Source: Cupriavidus necator N-1
GTDB taxonomy: Bacteria > Pseudomonadota > Gammaproteobacteria > Burkholderiales > Burkholderiaceae
NCBI RefSeq assembly: GCF_000219215.1
Contig: NC_015723.1
Span: 1,550,001-1,614,000, forward strand
DNA length: 64,000 bases
Direction: 5' to 3'
Shown: positions 33,529-41,279 of the stretch, piece after piece
Position numbering within the stretch: the first letter of the stretch is position 1
How the letters are laid out: each line of letters begins with the position of its first letter
Program-made: the position numbers and the translations under genes
Notes under the pieces: generated by a model
The model's input: only the letters and a program-made list of their open reading frames with translations
Database searches by the model: none
What the model was told of the DNA's origin: nothing

Positions 33529-35052
33529 ATGTCTCATGCGCCACTAGGCTACGATGCGCTTATCCGCAAGTTCGGCTTGCGCGTCCCGCCGCTGCGCTCG
33601 ACGTCCGCTCTCGCCGACAAGACCGGGGTCCTCAGCACGCACACCGGACCGGACGGCACCACGCGCACCGTGTACCCAAGGAACCGCTACCGCGGCGCCG
33701 ACACGACCGTGGACCACCTGACGTTCGCGCTGAAGAAGGAGCACCTGGACCTGACCGTGCTGGCGGCGCTGTTCGAGCATGCGCAAGCGGTGCAGGCTGT
33801 ACGCGAGTGGCTGGCGGCCACCCCGACCTCCCGTTATGCGAGGCTGAGCGCGTTCTATGCCAAATGGCTGGCCGGGGCGCAATTCGACTACAAGCTGCCG
33901 GCCGGGGCGCCCAGGGTACTGGCGCTGGACGAGACCCACTACCTGACCGGCCCGGCAACGCCGGACCTGCAGTTCGGCATCCAGAACAACCACCTTGGCC
34001 CGGCCGCGTTTTGCCCCCTGGTGCGCCGCACCGAGAAGCTGGCGCAGTACATTGCCGCCGACCTCCCCGGCCGCGTGGCCGCGGCCATCAAGCGGCTCGA
34101 GCCAGAGTTGCTGGCGCGCGCGGTGGACTACCTCTACCTCGCGGAAACTCGATCGACCTACTCCATCGAGCACGAGATCCCCGATAACCAGCGGGTCGCC
34201 AAGTTCAGGCGACTGCTGGAGTACGCCGGCAATCCCGCCCCGCTTACCGAAGAGCAGCTGTGCGAGTGGCAGAACGAAATCATCTCGGGGCTGCGCGCTG
34301 AATTCTCCTACCGCGACAAGCAGAACTGGCTGTCCCGCGGCGGGCGCATGCGCAACATCGCGGACTATATTCCCCCGCCGCCCGAGCAGCTTGGCGCGAT
34401 GATGGACGGGATTGCCGCGGTGGCGGGCCTGGTCGCTGCACAGGCGGCAAACCCGATCGTGGCCGCGGCGTGTGTATCGTTTGGCTTTGTCTTCGCCCAC
34501 CCGTTCTACGACGGCAACGGCCGGCTCCATCGGTTCCTCATCCACCATTTGCTGCGCCAGGCCGGTGTCACGCCCGATGGCGTAGTGCTGCCGGTGTCGG
34601 CGCGGATGCTCAAGCAGATCGATACCTATGCCGCCCTGCTGAAGTCCTATTCCGCCCCGCGGACGGCCCTGCTCAACTACGCGCTGGATTCGGACAGCGA
34701 CACGATCCTGATCAAGTCGCCACAGCCCGGCTGGCTTTACGCATCCTTTGATGCGACAGCGCTGTGCGAATTCGTCTTCGAATGCATTGAGCAGTGCGTC
34801 GAGCAAGACCTTGCGCAGGAGATCCAGTACCTGCGCGCTTACGATGCCAGCGTCACACGCCTGGAAAGCTGGCTCGACCTGCGCCAGTCACGCCTGTCGA
34901 ACCTGATCGACCTGATCGTCCAGAACCACGGCGAGCTGTCCAGGCGCAAGCGCAAGCTGTTCGAAGACATCACGGACGACGAGCTCGCCCGCATTGAAGC
35001 CGTCGTGCGCGACGAATTCACGGAATACCTCGAGCTCCACGGCAGCCGCTGA
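33529..35052 (+). CDS. Fic-family protein (class II type adenylyltransferase)
   Basis: A 507-residue protein from ATG 33529 (MSHAPLGYDALIRKFG) behind AAGGATT; a TTG at 33463 gives a longer frame with no RBS. The Fic core motif HPFYDGNGRLHR is at 324-335, a full match to HxFx(D/E)GNGRxxR, so transfer of AMP or another phosphate-linked group to a target protein is expected. An N-terminal element STYSIEHE at 209-216 corresponds to the autoinhibitory S/T-x-x-x-E-G/N motif with His in place of Gly/Asn. The C-terminal 120 residues are helical (VTRLESWLDLRQSRLSNLID) and include a possible HTH. There is no antitoxin gene beside it. Confidence 0.9.
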   Translation: MSHAPLGYDALIRKFGLRVPPLRSTSALADKTGVLSTHTGPDGTTRTVYPRNRYRGADTTVDHLTFALKKEHLDLTVLAALFEHAQAVQAVREWLAATPTSRYARLSAFYAKWLAGAQFDYKLPAGAPRVLALDETHYLTGPATPDLQFGIQNNHLGPAAFCPLVRRTEKLAQYIAADLPGRVAAAIKRLEPELLARAVDYLYLAETRSTYSIEHEIPDNQRVAKFRRLLEYAGNPAPLTEEQLCEWQNEIISGLRAEFSYRDKQNWLSRGGRMRNIADYIPPPPEQLGAMMDGIAAVAGLVAAQAANPIVAAACVSFGFVFAHPFYDGNGRLHRFLIHHLLRQAGVTPDGVVLPVSARMLKQIDTYAALLKSYSAPRTALLNYALDSDSDTILIKSPQPGWLYASFDATALCEFVFECIEQCVEQDLAQEIQYLRAYDASVTRLESWLDLRQSRLSNLIDLIVQNHGELSRRKRKLFEDITDDELARIEAVVRDEFTEYLELHGSR

Positions 35053-35124
35053 AGCGGCGGCACCGCGTTGGCACGCCCGGTGCGGTCACCGTGCGGCGGG
35101 TGCGGCGCTACTATGTTTCGCTCT

Positions 35125-35190
35125 GTATCCCGGGCCGCTGCAGACATGAAAGATTGCACGGATGCCCGGAAGCGGAAACAGCCGGGATAC
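35125..35190. promoter_or_regulatory. widely spaced perfect inverted repeat upstream of the thiol redox pair
   Basis: GTATCCCGG (35125-35133) and CCGGGATAC (35182-35190) are perfect complements 57 bp apart start to start. They could be two operator half-sites or a long-range hairpin in the leader. Confidence 0.35.
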
Positions 35191-35312
35191 GTGCGGACGG
35201 TGGAATGCGTCTATCGCCAACACCGGGAGTTCTCCGCCATGTCCATCCATCCGCCGCCCCGCCCCTGCCATCGTGCCTGCTACGGCACCGCGCACGCCAA
35301 CGGGGGCCGCCC

Positions 35313-36014
35313 ATGATCGACGCCTTCCTTGCCTTTGCCGCAGGCGTGCTGACCATTGCCTCACCCTGTGTGCTGCCGGTGCTGCCCATGCTGCTCGCCG
35401 GCTCGGTGGGCGAATCCGGCCGGCTGCGCCCGCTGGCGATCGCGCTTGGCTTCGTCAGCGCCTTTTCCGCGCTGGGCATTGTCTTCGGCGCGCTGTCCAG
35501 CGCCTTCAGCGAAGCCCCGGGCGTGGTGCGCAACGCGGCCATCCTGTTCCTGCTGGGCGCCGGCCTGGCGCGGCTCTGGCCGGCGGGCTTCGAGCGCCTG
35601 GCGGCCCCGTTCGCCGGCGTGGTCGACCGCCTGGCGGGCGCCGGCGGCCGGACCGGCACCGGCGTGGCCGGCGGCTTTGTGCTGGGCATGACGCTGGGCG
35701 CGGTATGGACCCCGTGCGCCGGGCCGGTGCTGGCGTCGATCCTCGCGCTGGTGGCCAAGGCGCAAGACCTGCATCGCGCCGCCGGGCTGCTGGCGCTGTT
35801 CGCGGCTGGCGCGGCCATCCCGATGCTGGGCATTGCCTATGGCGGCCAGTTCGCCACCACTCACGTGCGCCGCCTGGCCCGTCACACGCACCGGCTGCAG
35901 CAAGCCTTCGGTGTGCTGGTGGTGGCGACCGCCATCGCCATGTACTTCCAGTACGACACGCTTGCCGTCGCCTGGCTGACCTCCCTTTTCCCTGCCTCCC
36001 AACCTGGAGCCTGA
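35313..36014 (+). CDS. CcdA-like cytochrome c biogenesis/thiol-disulfide transmembrane protein
   Basis: A 233-residue membrane protein from ATG 35313 with about six helices. The redox cysteines are in ASPCVLPVLPMLLAGS near residue 19 and in TLGAVWTPCAGPVLASI near residue 133, as expected for CcdA/DsbD-beta proteins. These pass electrons from cytoplasmic thioredoxin across the inner membrane. The next gene, 3 bases on, encodes the periplasmic thioredoxin-like acceptor. The longer upstream frame (from 35091) lacks hydrophobic or conserved sequence. Confidence 0.9.
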   Translation: MIDAFLAFAAGVLTIASPCVLPVLPMLLAGSVGESGRLRPLAIALGFVSAFSALGIVFGALSSAFSEAPGVVRNAAILFLLGAGLARLWPAGFERLAAPFAGVVDRLAGAGGRTGTGVAGGFVLGMTLGAVWTPCAGPVLASILALVAKAQDLHRAAGLLALFAAGAAIPMLGIAYGGQFATTHVRRLARHTHRLQQAFGVLVVATAIAMYFQYDTLAVAWLTSLFPASQPGA

Positions 36015-36017
36015 ACC

Positions 36018-36536
36018 ATGCACCGCTTCCTTCGTACCCTGCTGGCCACCACCGCCATCGTTGCCGCCCAGTATGCAGCCGCCGCCCCTGCCGACTATGG
36101 CAAGGCGCCTGAATTCACCGGCATCGACAAGTGGCTCAACGCTGAACCGCTGACCGTTGCCGGGCTGCGCGGCAAGGTCGTGCTGGTCGATTTCTGGACC
36201 TACAGCTGCATCAACTGCATCAACACGCTGCCCCATGTGCGGCAGTGGTACGACAAATACCGCGACAAGGGCCTGGTTGTGGTCGGCGTCCACACCCCGG
36301 AGTTCCCCTTCGAGAAGTCCACCGCCAACGTGCAGGCAGCGCTCAAGCGCTTCGATATCCGCTACCCGGTCGCGCAGGACAACGCCTATGCCACCTGGAA
36401 CGCCTGGCGCAACCAGTACTGGCCGGCGCTCTACCTGGTCGATGCCAACGGCACCGTGGTCTACAAGCACTTTGGCGAAGGGAGTTACGCCGAGACCGAA
36501 GCGGCCATCCAGAAGGCGCTGGCCGGGCGCAAGTAA
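36018..36536 (+). CDS. periplasmic thioredoxin-like protein
   Basis: A 172-residue protein with a signal peptide (cleavage near AAA-AP at about 24) and a TlpA/DipZ C-terminal-like thioredoxin fold. The active site is YSCINCINTLP (CxxC with Ile-Asn), followed by the VVVGVHTPEFPFEK strand and the cis-proline region QYWPALYLVD. It should receive electrons from the CcdA-like protein directly upstream and reduce a periplasmic partner, which is not identified here. Confidence 0.92.
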   Translation: MHRFLRTLLATTAIVAAQYAAAAPADYGKAPEFTGIDKWLNAEPLTVAGLRGKVVLVDFWTYSCINCINTLPHVRQWYDKYRDKGLVVVGVHTPEFPFEKSTANVQAALKRFDIRYPVAQDNAYATWNAWRNQYWPALYLVDANGTVVYKHFGEGSYAETEAAIQKALAGRK

Positions 36537-36588
36537 GGCTGACATACCGCCGCCATCGAGCGCGGATGGCGAACGAGCCTGCCGCGCC

Positions 36589-36643
36589 CCGGGCCGTGCT
36601 CTCAGGCACGGCCCGGCCCTTGGAACCTGTCTCGGGTTCCAAG
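36589..36643 (+). terminator. two consecutive hairpins after the thioredoxin-like gene
   Basis: CCGGGCCGTGC pairs perfectly with GCACGGCCCGG (36589-36616). CTTGGAACC pairs perfectly with GGTTCCAAG (36619-36643). Neither has a T-run, but together they probably insulate the Fur-regulated receptor downstream. Confidence 0.5.
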
Positions 36644-36704
36644 ACACATCCGAGCCGGTTTCCCGGCACACCAGACGAAAATTTAGATTCCTCCACAATT
36701 TATT

Positions 36705-36723
36705 GTTAATGCGAATCATTACT
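36705..36723 (+). promoter_or_regulatory. Fur box upstream of the TonB receptor
   Basis: GTTAATGCGAATCATTACT matches the 19-bp Fur consensus GATAATGATAATCATTATC at 14 positions, including the AATCATTA core. It lies 71 bases before the receptor ATG and implies iron repression. Confidence 0.75.
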
Positions 36724-36794
36724 ATTACTATTACAACTCACGGAGTTCTATTACAGCACATTTCGCACATCACTACGTTGGCCTGACCATCACC

Positions 36795-39089
36795 ATGCAA
36801 ACCGCAACACGCTCAGTCACCCTGGCGGGGCCGGCCGGCCGCTGCCGGGTACGTCCGCTCGCTCTTCTTGTGGCCGCCATCGGCGCGGGCACTCCGCTGC
36901 TGTCCGAGGCGCAGGCAATGGCCGCCGCGTCCGCCGTCGCGCAAACCGGCACATCCGGTGCGAGCACAAAGCAGGACAGCCCGCCTGCCAAGGCCGACGG
37001 TGGCGAGCTGAATGCGGTGGAGGTCAGGGTCGACCGGATCAAGAGCGACCTCGTCAGCCCGACGCGCCAGGTAACGGTGCTGGAACGCGAGGAAATCGAG
37101 GAACTGAAGGTGGGTTCCAACAATCTCGCGACCATGCTGAGCAAGCTGATCCCGGGCATGGCGGACTCCAGCCGCACGGTCACAGACTTCGGCCAGACGC
37201 TGCGCGGCCGCGGCACGCTGATCCTGGTGGATGGCATTCCGCTCAACACCAACCGGGATTCGGCGCGCAACCTCGCCACCATCGATCCCAGCAATATCGA
37301 GAAGATCGAGGTCATGCGTGGCAGCAGCGCAATCTACGGCGCCGGCGCCAACGGCGGCATCATCGCGATCACCACGCGGCCTGCGGGTGGCCCGCCCAGC
37401 GCGGATACCACCGTGACGCTGGGCACCCCGCTGACGCGGCTGAGCAAGGAGGGGCTCAGCGCCAATGTCCAGCAGCACTTCTCCGGCAGCCAGGGGCCGA
37501 TCGACTACGCGTTCCACCTGGGCGCGCAGCATATCGGCAGCCCCTATGACGCCCACGGACACCGCATCGCACCGGAGCCGAGCCAGGGTGACCTGTTCGA
37601 TTCCAACGTTTACAACGTGAGCGGCAAGCTGGGCTGGCGCATCGACAGCCAGCAGCGCATCGAACTGAGCGTGAGCCAGTACCAGGCCAAGCAGAACACC
37701 AACTACGCCTCCGATCCCTCGGTGGCCAAGCTGCCGCCTGGCACCGCGGCCGCGCGCGCGATTAAGGGGTTGCAGCTCGAAAACCAGAACGAGCTGCGCA
37801 ACACCGTCGTCAACCTGGGCTACCAGAACCTGGACCTGCTCGGCAGCACCGTGTCCACCCAGATCTACTACCGCGACTACTTCACCCGCTTCCCGCCGTT
37901 CGATGCGCGCGCGGTGGCCACGCGTGGCGGCAACGTGGACCAGGTCAGCCAGAACAGCGATGTATTTGGCGGGCGCCTGACCATCAGCACCCCGCTGGGC
38001 GCGGACAAGAAGACCAAGCTGCTGTGGGGCGCGGACTACAACCAGGAGCGCAGCGACATGCCGCTCGATGTGTTCGATCCGCGCACCTATGACCAGAGCG
38101 GCGGCCTGGTCTTCAACAAGACCGGTTCGCTGACCTACATGCCGCCGCTGGCCACCCGCAGCGGCGGCGTCTTCGGGCAGCTGCAGCACAAGTTCAACGA
38201 GCAATGGTCGATGGAGGGCGGCGTGCGCTACGAGCGCGCCAACGCCAGCTTCGACGACTTCGTGCCGCTGTCGCAATCGAAGGTCAGCAACCCGGTCGCG
38301 GTCAAGGGCGGCACGGTCAACTATGGCGCGTGGCTGTTCAATATCGGCGGTGCGTACGCGCCGGTGAAGAACCAGGAGTTCTATGCCTCGTTCGGCCAGG
38401 GCTTCCAGTTGCCCGATATCGGCCTGCAGATCCGCAATGCGCGCCCGGGCTTCGATATCAATTCGTCCAGCCTGGAGCCGGTCAAGACCAACAACTATGA
38501 AATCGGCTGGCGCGGCGCGTTCGGCAATACGATGGCGAGCCTGGCGCTGTTCTACACCACCTCGCAACTGGGCGACGTGCAGAGCTTCAACAACGGCCTG
38601 ATCCTGACCCGCACCAAGGAACGCATCGCGGGCGTGGAGGCTTCCGCCGACTACCTGAGCGACAGCGAGACCTGGGGCGCGGGCGGCACGTTTACCTGGA
38701 TCAACGGCCGCGAGCAGCCGCAAGGCAGCAGCAGCTTCCAGAACATGACCGGCTACCGCATACCGCCGCTGAAGCTGACCGCCTACGTCCAGTACCGGCC
38801 GATCAGCACGTGGAGCAACCGCCTGCAGGTGACCTACTACGGCGGCCGCGACTACCGCCTCAACGACCAGAACAGCTTCGGGCGGCGCGAGGTCAGCAGC
38901 TACACCACCGTCGACCTGATCAGCCGCTACCAGGTCAGCAAGAAGGACACGATAACGGTGGGGATTGAGAACCTGTTCAACCGCTACTACTACCCGTTGT
39001 ACAGCCAGCTGATGCGCAACAGCAACAACACCAGCCGCCTGCCGGCTGCGGGCATCACGCTGACCGCGATGTACCAGCACCGCTGGTAA
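36795..39089 (+). CDS. TonB-dependent ferric siderophore receptor
   Basis: A 764-residue outer-membrane receptor. The signal peptide is within residues 20-40 (RPLALLVAAIGAG). The plug spans about residues 75-210, with QTLRGRGTLILVDGIPLNTN and IEKIEVMRGSSAIYGAGANGG. A 22-strand barrel follows, ending in the terminal aromatic YQHRW. It is expected to import the ferric form of the staphyloferrin B-type siderophore made by the next eight genes. C. metallidurans has a comparable receptor beside its staphyloferrin B genes. It is separated from sbnA by a terminator and a second Fur box, so it is its own unit. Confidence 0.93.
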   Translation: MQTATRSVTLAGPAGRCRVRPLALLVAAIGAGTPLLSEAQAMAAASAVAQTGTSGASTKQDSPPAKADGGELNAVEVRVDRIKSDLVSPTRQVTVLEREEIEELKVGSNNLATMLSKLIPGMADSSRTVTDFGQTLRGRGTLILVDGIPLNTNRDSARNLATIDPSNIEKIEVMRGSSAIYGAGANGGIIAITTRPAGGPPSADTTVTLGTPLTRLSKEGLSANVQQHFSGSQGPIDYAFHLGAQHIGSPYDAHGHRIAPEPSQGDLFDSNVYNVSGKLGWRIDSQQRIELSVSQYQAKQNTNYASDPSVAKLPPGTAAARAIKGLQLENQNELRNTVVNLGYQNLDLLGSTVSTQIYYRDYFTRFPPFDARAVATRGGNVDQVSQNSDVFGGRLTISTPLGADKKTKLLWGADYNQERSDMPLDVFDPRTYDQSGGLVFNKTGSLTYMPPLATRSGGVFGQLQHKFNEQWSMEGGVRYERANASFDDFVPLSQSKVSNPVAVKGGTVNYGAWLFNIGGAYAPVKNQEFYASFGQGFQLPDIGLQIRNARPGFDINSSSLEPVKTNNYEIGWRGAFGNTMASLALFYTTSQLGDVQSFNNGLILTRTKERIAGVEASADYLSDSETWGAGGTFTWINGREQPQGSSSFQNMTGYRIPPLKLTAYVQYRPISTWSNRLQVTYYGGRDYRLNDQNSFGRREVSSYTTVDLISRYQVSKKDTITVGIENLFNRYYYPLYSQLMRNSNNTSRLPAAGITLTAMYQHRW

Positions 39090-39096
39090 AGCAGCC

Positions 39097-39145
39097 GCCG
39101 GACGGCGATGGCCTTGTCGGGGCCATCCTCGGCCGGCATTTTTTT
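39097..39145 (+). terminator. intrinsic terminator after the receptor gene
   Basis: GATGGCC (39107-39113) pairs with GGCCATC (39121-39127), extended by GCCGG/CCGGC (39097-39101 and 39133-39137), and is followed by A and seven T residues. Confidence 0.75.
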
Positions 39146-39155
39146 AAGCTCAGAT

Positions 39156-39174
39156 GTAAATAATTATCATTTAC
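39156..39174 (+). promoter_or_regulatory. Fur box upstream of sbnA
   Basis: GTAAATAATTATCATTTAC is itself nearly palindromic and matches the Fur consensus at 13 of 19 positions. It lies 57 bases before sbnA and should give iron repression of the whole biosynthetic operon. Confidence 0.75.
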
Positions 39175-39231
39175 AAAGCGATACAAATTGCCCAGGCACG
39201 GTGCCGGGCAACATCGAATGAGGGGTAAGCC

Positions 39232-40254
39232 ATGGTTTGCAACAGCATCATCGAGAGTATCGGCGGGACACCCGTGGTCCATCTGCGCCGCCTGTTCGGG
39301 GACACCGGGGCCGAGGTCTTTGCCAAGCTGGAGCTATTCAATCCCGCCGGCAGCGTCAAGGACCGCCCTGCCCGCTACATCATCGAAAAGGGCCTCGCCG
39401 AAGGCACCATCGGCGCCAACGCCCACATCGTCGAAAGCTCGTCGGGCAACCTGGCGATCGCGCTGGCCATGGTATGCCGGCTGAAGGGACTGCGCTTCAC
39501 CGCCGTGGTCGACCCGAAGATCTCGCAGACCAACCTGACGATCCTGCGCTGTTATGGCGCCGGGATTGAGCTGGTGACCGAGAAGGACAGCCAGGGCGGC
39601 TACCTGGAAACGCGTATCGCGCGCGTGCGGCAGATGCTGCTCGACCTGCCGGATGCGGTCTGGATCAACCAGTACGGCAATCCGCGCAACTGGGAAAGCC
39701 ATTACCACGGCGAAGGCGAGGAAATCCTGCGCCAGCTCGACCGGCCGGTCGACGTGCTGGTGCTCGGCGTGAGTACCTCGGGCACGGTGCATGGCATCGC
39801 GCGCCGCCTGCGCGAGGCGTGGCCCGCGTTGAAGGTGGTGGGCGTGGACGCCGCCGGCTCGGTGCTGTTCGGCCACCCGCCGGCCAGCCGCGAGCTGCCG
39901 GGCATCGGCGCGAGCCGCGTGCCGGAGCTGCTGTGCCGCGAAGAAATCGACCAGGTCATCCATGTGGACGACCACGCGGCGGCCCTCGGCTGCCGGCGCC
40001 TGCTGGCGCAGGAAGGCATCTTTGCCGGCGGGTCGTCCGGCGCGGTGGTCGCCGCGATCGGCCGCCTGTTGCAGGACCTGCCACGCAGCGCACGCCCGCC
40101 CCGCATCCTCACCCTGTTTCCTGACCGCGGCGAACGCTATCTCGACACCGTCTACGACGACGCGTGGCTGGAACGCGTCGCCGCCATCCATCGCGCGCGC
40201 ACGGCTTCGGCTGCCGCGCAATCGTCCATCCCTGCACACGGAGTGACCGCATGA
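39232..40254 (+). CDS. sbnA: SbnA-like N-(2-amino-2-carboxyethyl)-L-glutamate synthase
   Basis: A 340-residue fold-type II PLP enzyme related to cysteine synthase. The PLP lysine is K43 in NPAGSVKDRPARYI, and the substrate loop reads ESSSGNLAIALAM. In S. aureus, SbnA joins O-phospho-L-serine and L-glutamate to form ACEGA, the precursor of L-2,3-diaminopropionate. Start ATG 39232 follows GAGGGGTAAGCC. It overlaps sbnB by ATGA. First gene of a collinear sbnA-H operon. Confidence 0.92.
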   Translation: MVCNSIIESIGGTPVVHLRRLFGDTGAEVFAKLELFNPAGSVKDRPARYIIEKGLAEGTIGANAHIVESSSGNLAIALAMVCRLKGLRFTAVVDPKISQTNLTILRCYGAGIELVTEKDSQGGYLETRIARVRQMLLDLPDAVWINQYGNPRNWESHYHGEGEEILRQLDRPVDVLVLGVSTSGTVHGIARRLREAWPALKVVGVDAAGSVLFGHPPASRELPGIGASRVPELLCREEIDQVIHVDDHAAALGCRRLLAQEGIFAGGSSGAVVAAIGRLLQDLPRSARPPRILTLFPDRGERYLDTVYDDAWLERVAAIHRARTASAAAQSSIPAHGVTA

Positions 40255-41279
40255 ACGCCCCCATCCAGACCCCCGCTGCCGAGCTGCGCTACCTCAGCCG
40301 CGCCGACCTGATCGCCCTTGGCGCCGACCATTCCGACGCCTTTGTTCAGGCTATTGCCGAAGGCCTGGCGCTGCATGCGCGCGACGAATGCGTGCAGCCG
40401 CTCAAGCCTTACCTGCGCTGGGCCGGCGCCGACCATATCGCCGACCGCATCATTGCGATGCCCTGCTACGTCGGCGGCGACAACCCGGTCGCCGGCATCA
40501 AGTGGATCGGCAGCCGCCAGCACAACCCGCAGCGCCATGGTCTGGAACGCGCCAGCGCCGTGATCGTGCTCAACGACGCCCAGACCAATTATCCGGTCGC
40601 CATCATGGAAGGCGGCCTGATCAGCGGCATGCGCACCGCGGCCATCACCGCGGTGGCGACGCGCCACCTGGCGCGCGCGAGCTTTACCGACGTGGCCTGT
40701 ATCGGCTGCGGCCCGATCGCGCGCATGCAGCTGCAGACGCTGCTGGAGCAGTTCCCGGGCATCCGCTGCATCCACCTGTTCGATCTGTCGCGCGACGCAA
40801 TGCAGGCGATGCGCAGCCAGCTGGGCGCGCGCTTCCCGGCGGTTGGCTGGGAGCTGTCGGCAAGCGCCGAGGCGGCGGTGCGTGCCGCCGACGTGACCGT
40901 CACCTGCACGGTTGCGGATGCGCCGTACCTGGAGCATGCCTGGCTCAAGCCCGGAGCCTTTGTCGCCAACGTCTCGATCATGGACGTGCACAAGGACGTC
41001 TATGAGAAGATCGACAAGGTGGTGGTGGACGACTGGGACCAGTCCAACCGCGAGAAGAAGATCATCAACCAACTGGTGCTGGAAGGCCGCTTCAGCCGCG
41101 AGCAGCTGCATGCCGAGCTGGGCGAGATCGTGATCGGCGCGAAGCCGGGGCGCGAGCGCGACGACGAGATCATCCTGCTTAACCCGATGGGCATGGCGCT
41201 GGACGATATGGTGTGCGCGCGCCATTTCTACCAGCTTGCGCTGCAGCGCGGCGTCGGCGTGCGCCTGCCCCTGCTATGA
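40251..41279 (+). CDS. sbnB: SbnB-like N-(2-amino-2-carboxyethyl)-L-glutamate dehydrogenase
   Basis: A 342-residue member of the ornithine cyclodeaminase/mu-crystallin family. The NAD-binding turn is ACIGCGPIARMQLQT, with AGIKWIGSRQHNP and EGGLISGMRTAAITAVATRH upstream, as in SbnB. It oxidatively splits ACEGA into L-2,3-diaminopropionate and 2-oxoglutarate, both used in staphyloferrin B. It overlaps both neighbours by 4 bp. Confidence 0.92.
   Translation: MNAPIQTPAAELRYLSRADLIALGADHSDAFVQAIAEGLALHARDECVQPLKPYLRWAGADHIADRIIAMPCYVGGDNPVAGIKWIGSRQHNPQRHGLERASAVIVLNDAQTNYPVAIMEGGLISGMRTAAITAVATRHLARASFTDVACIGCGPIARMQLQTLLEQFPGIRCIHLFDLSRDAMQAMRSQLGARFPAVGWELSASAEAAVRAADVTVTCTVADAPYLEHAWLKPGAFVANVSIMDVHKDVYEKIDKVVVDDWDQSNREKKIINQLVLEGRFSREQLHAELGEIVIGAKPGRERDDEIILLNPMGMALDDMVCARHFYQLALQRGVGVRLPLL

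Noticed and set aside
33344..33544. 66-residue minus-strand frame before the Fic gene, considered as an antitoxin
   Set aside because: It covers the Fic promoter repeats and start, shows no antitoxin motif, and its inhibitory helix function is already present inside the Fic protein.
35146..35316. 56-residue Cys-containing frame ending in an ATGA overlap with the CcdA-like gene
   Set aside because: The overlap is suggestive, but there is no RBS, no recognisable family and an irregular composition; kept as unlikely.
36813..39080. 755-residue minus-strand frame opposite the TonB receptor
   Set aside because: Its composition (His/Gln/Val/Ala/Arg-rich, no domain) is what antisense of a high-GC gene gives; the plus-strand receptor has clear plug and barrel motifs.
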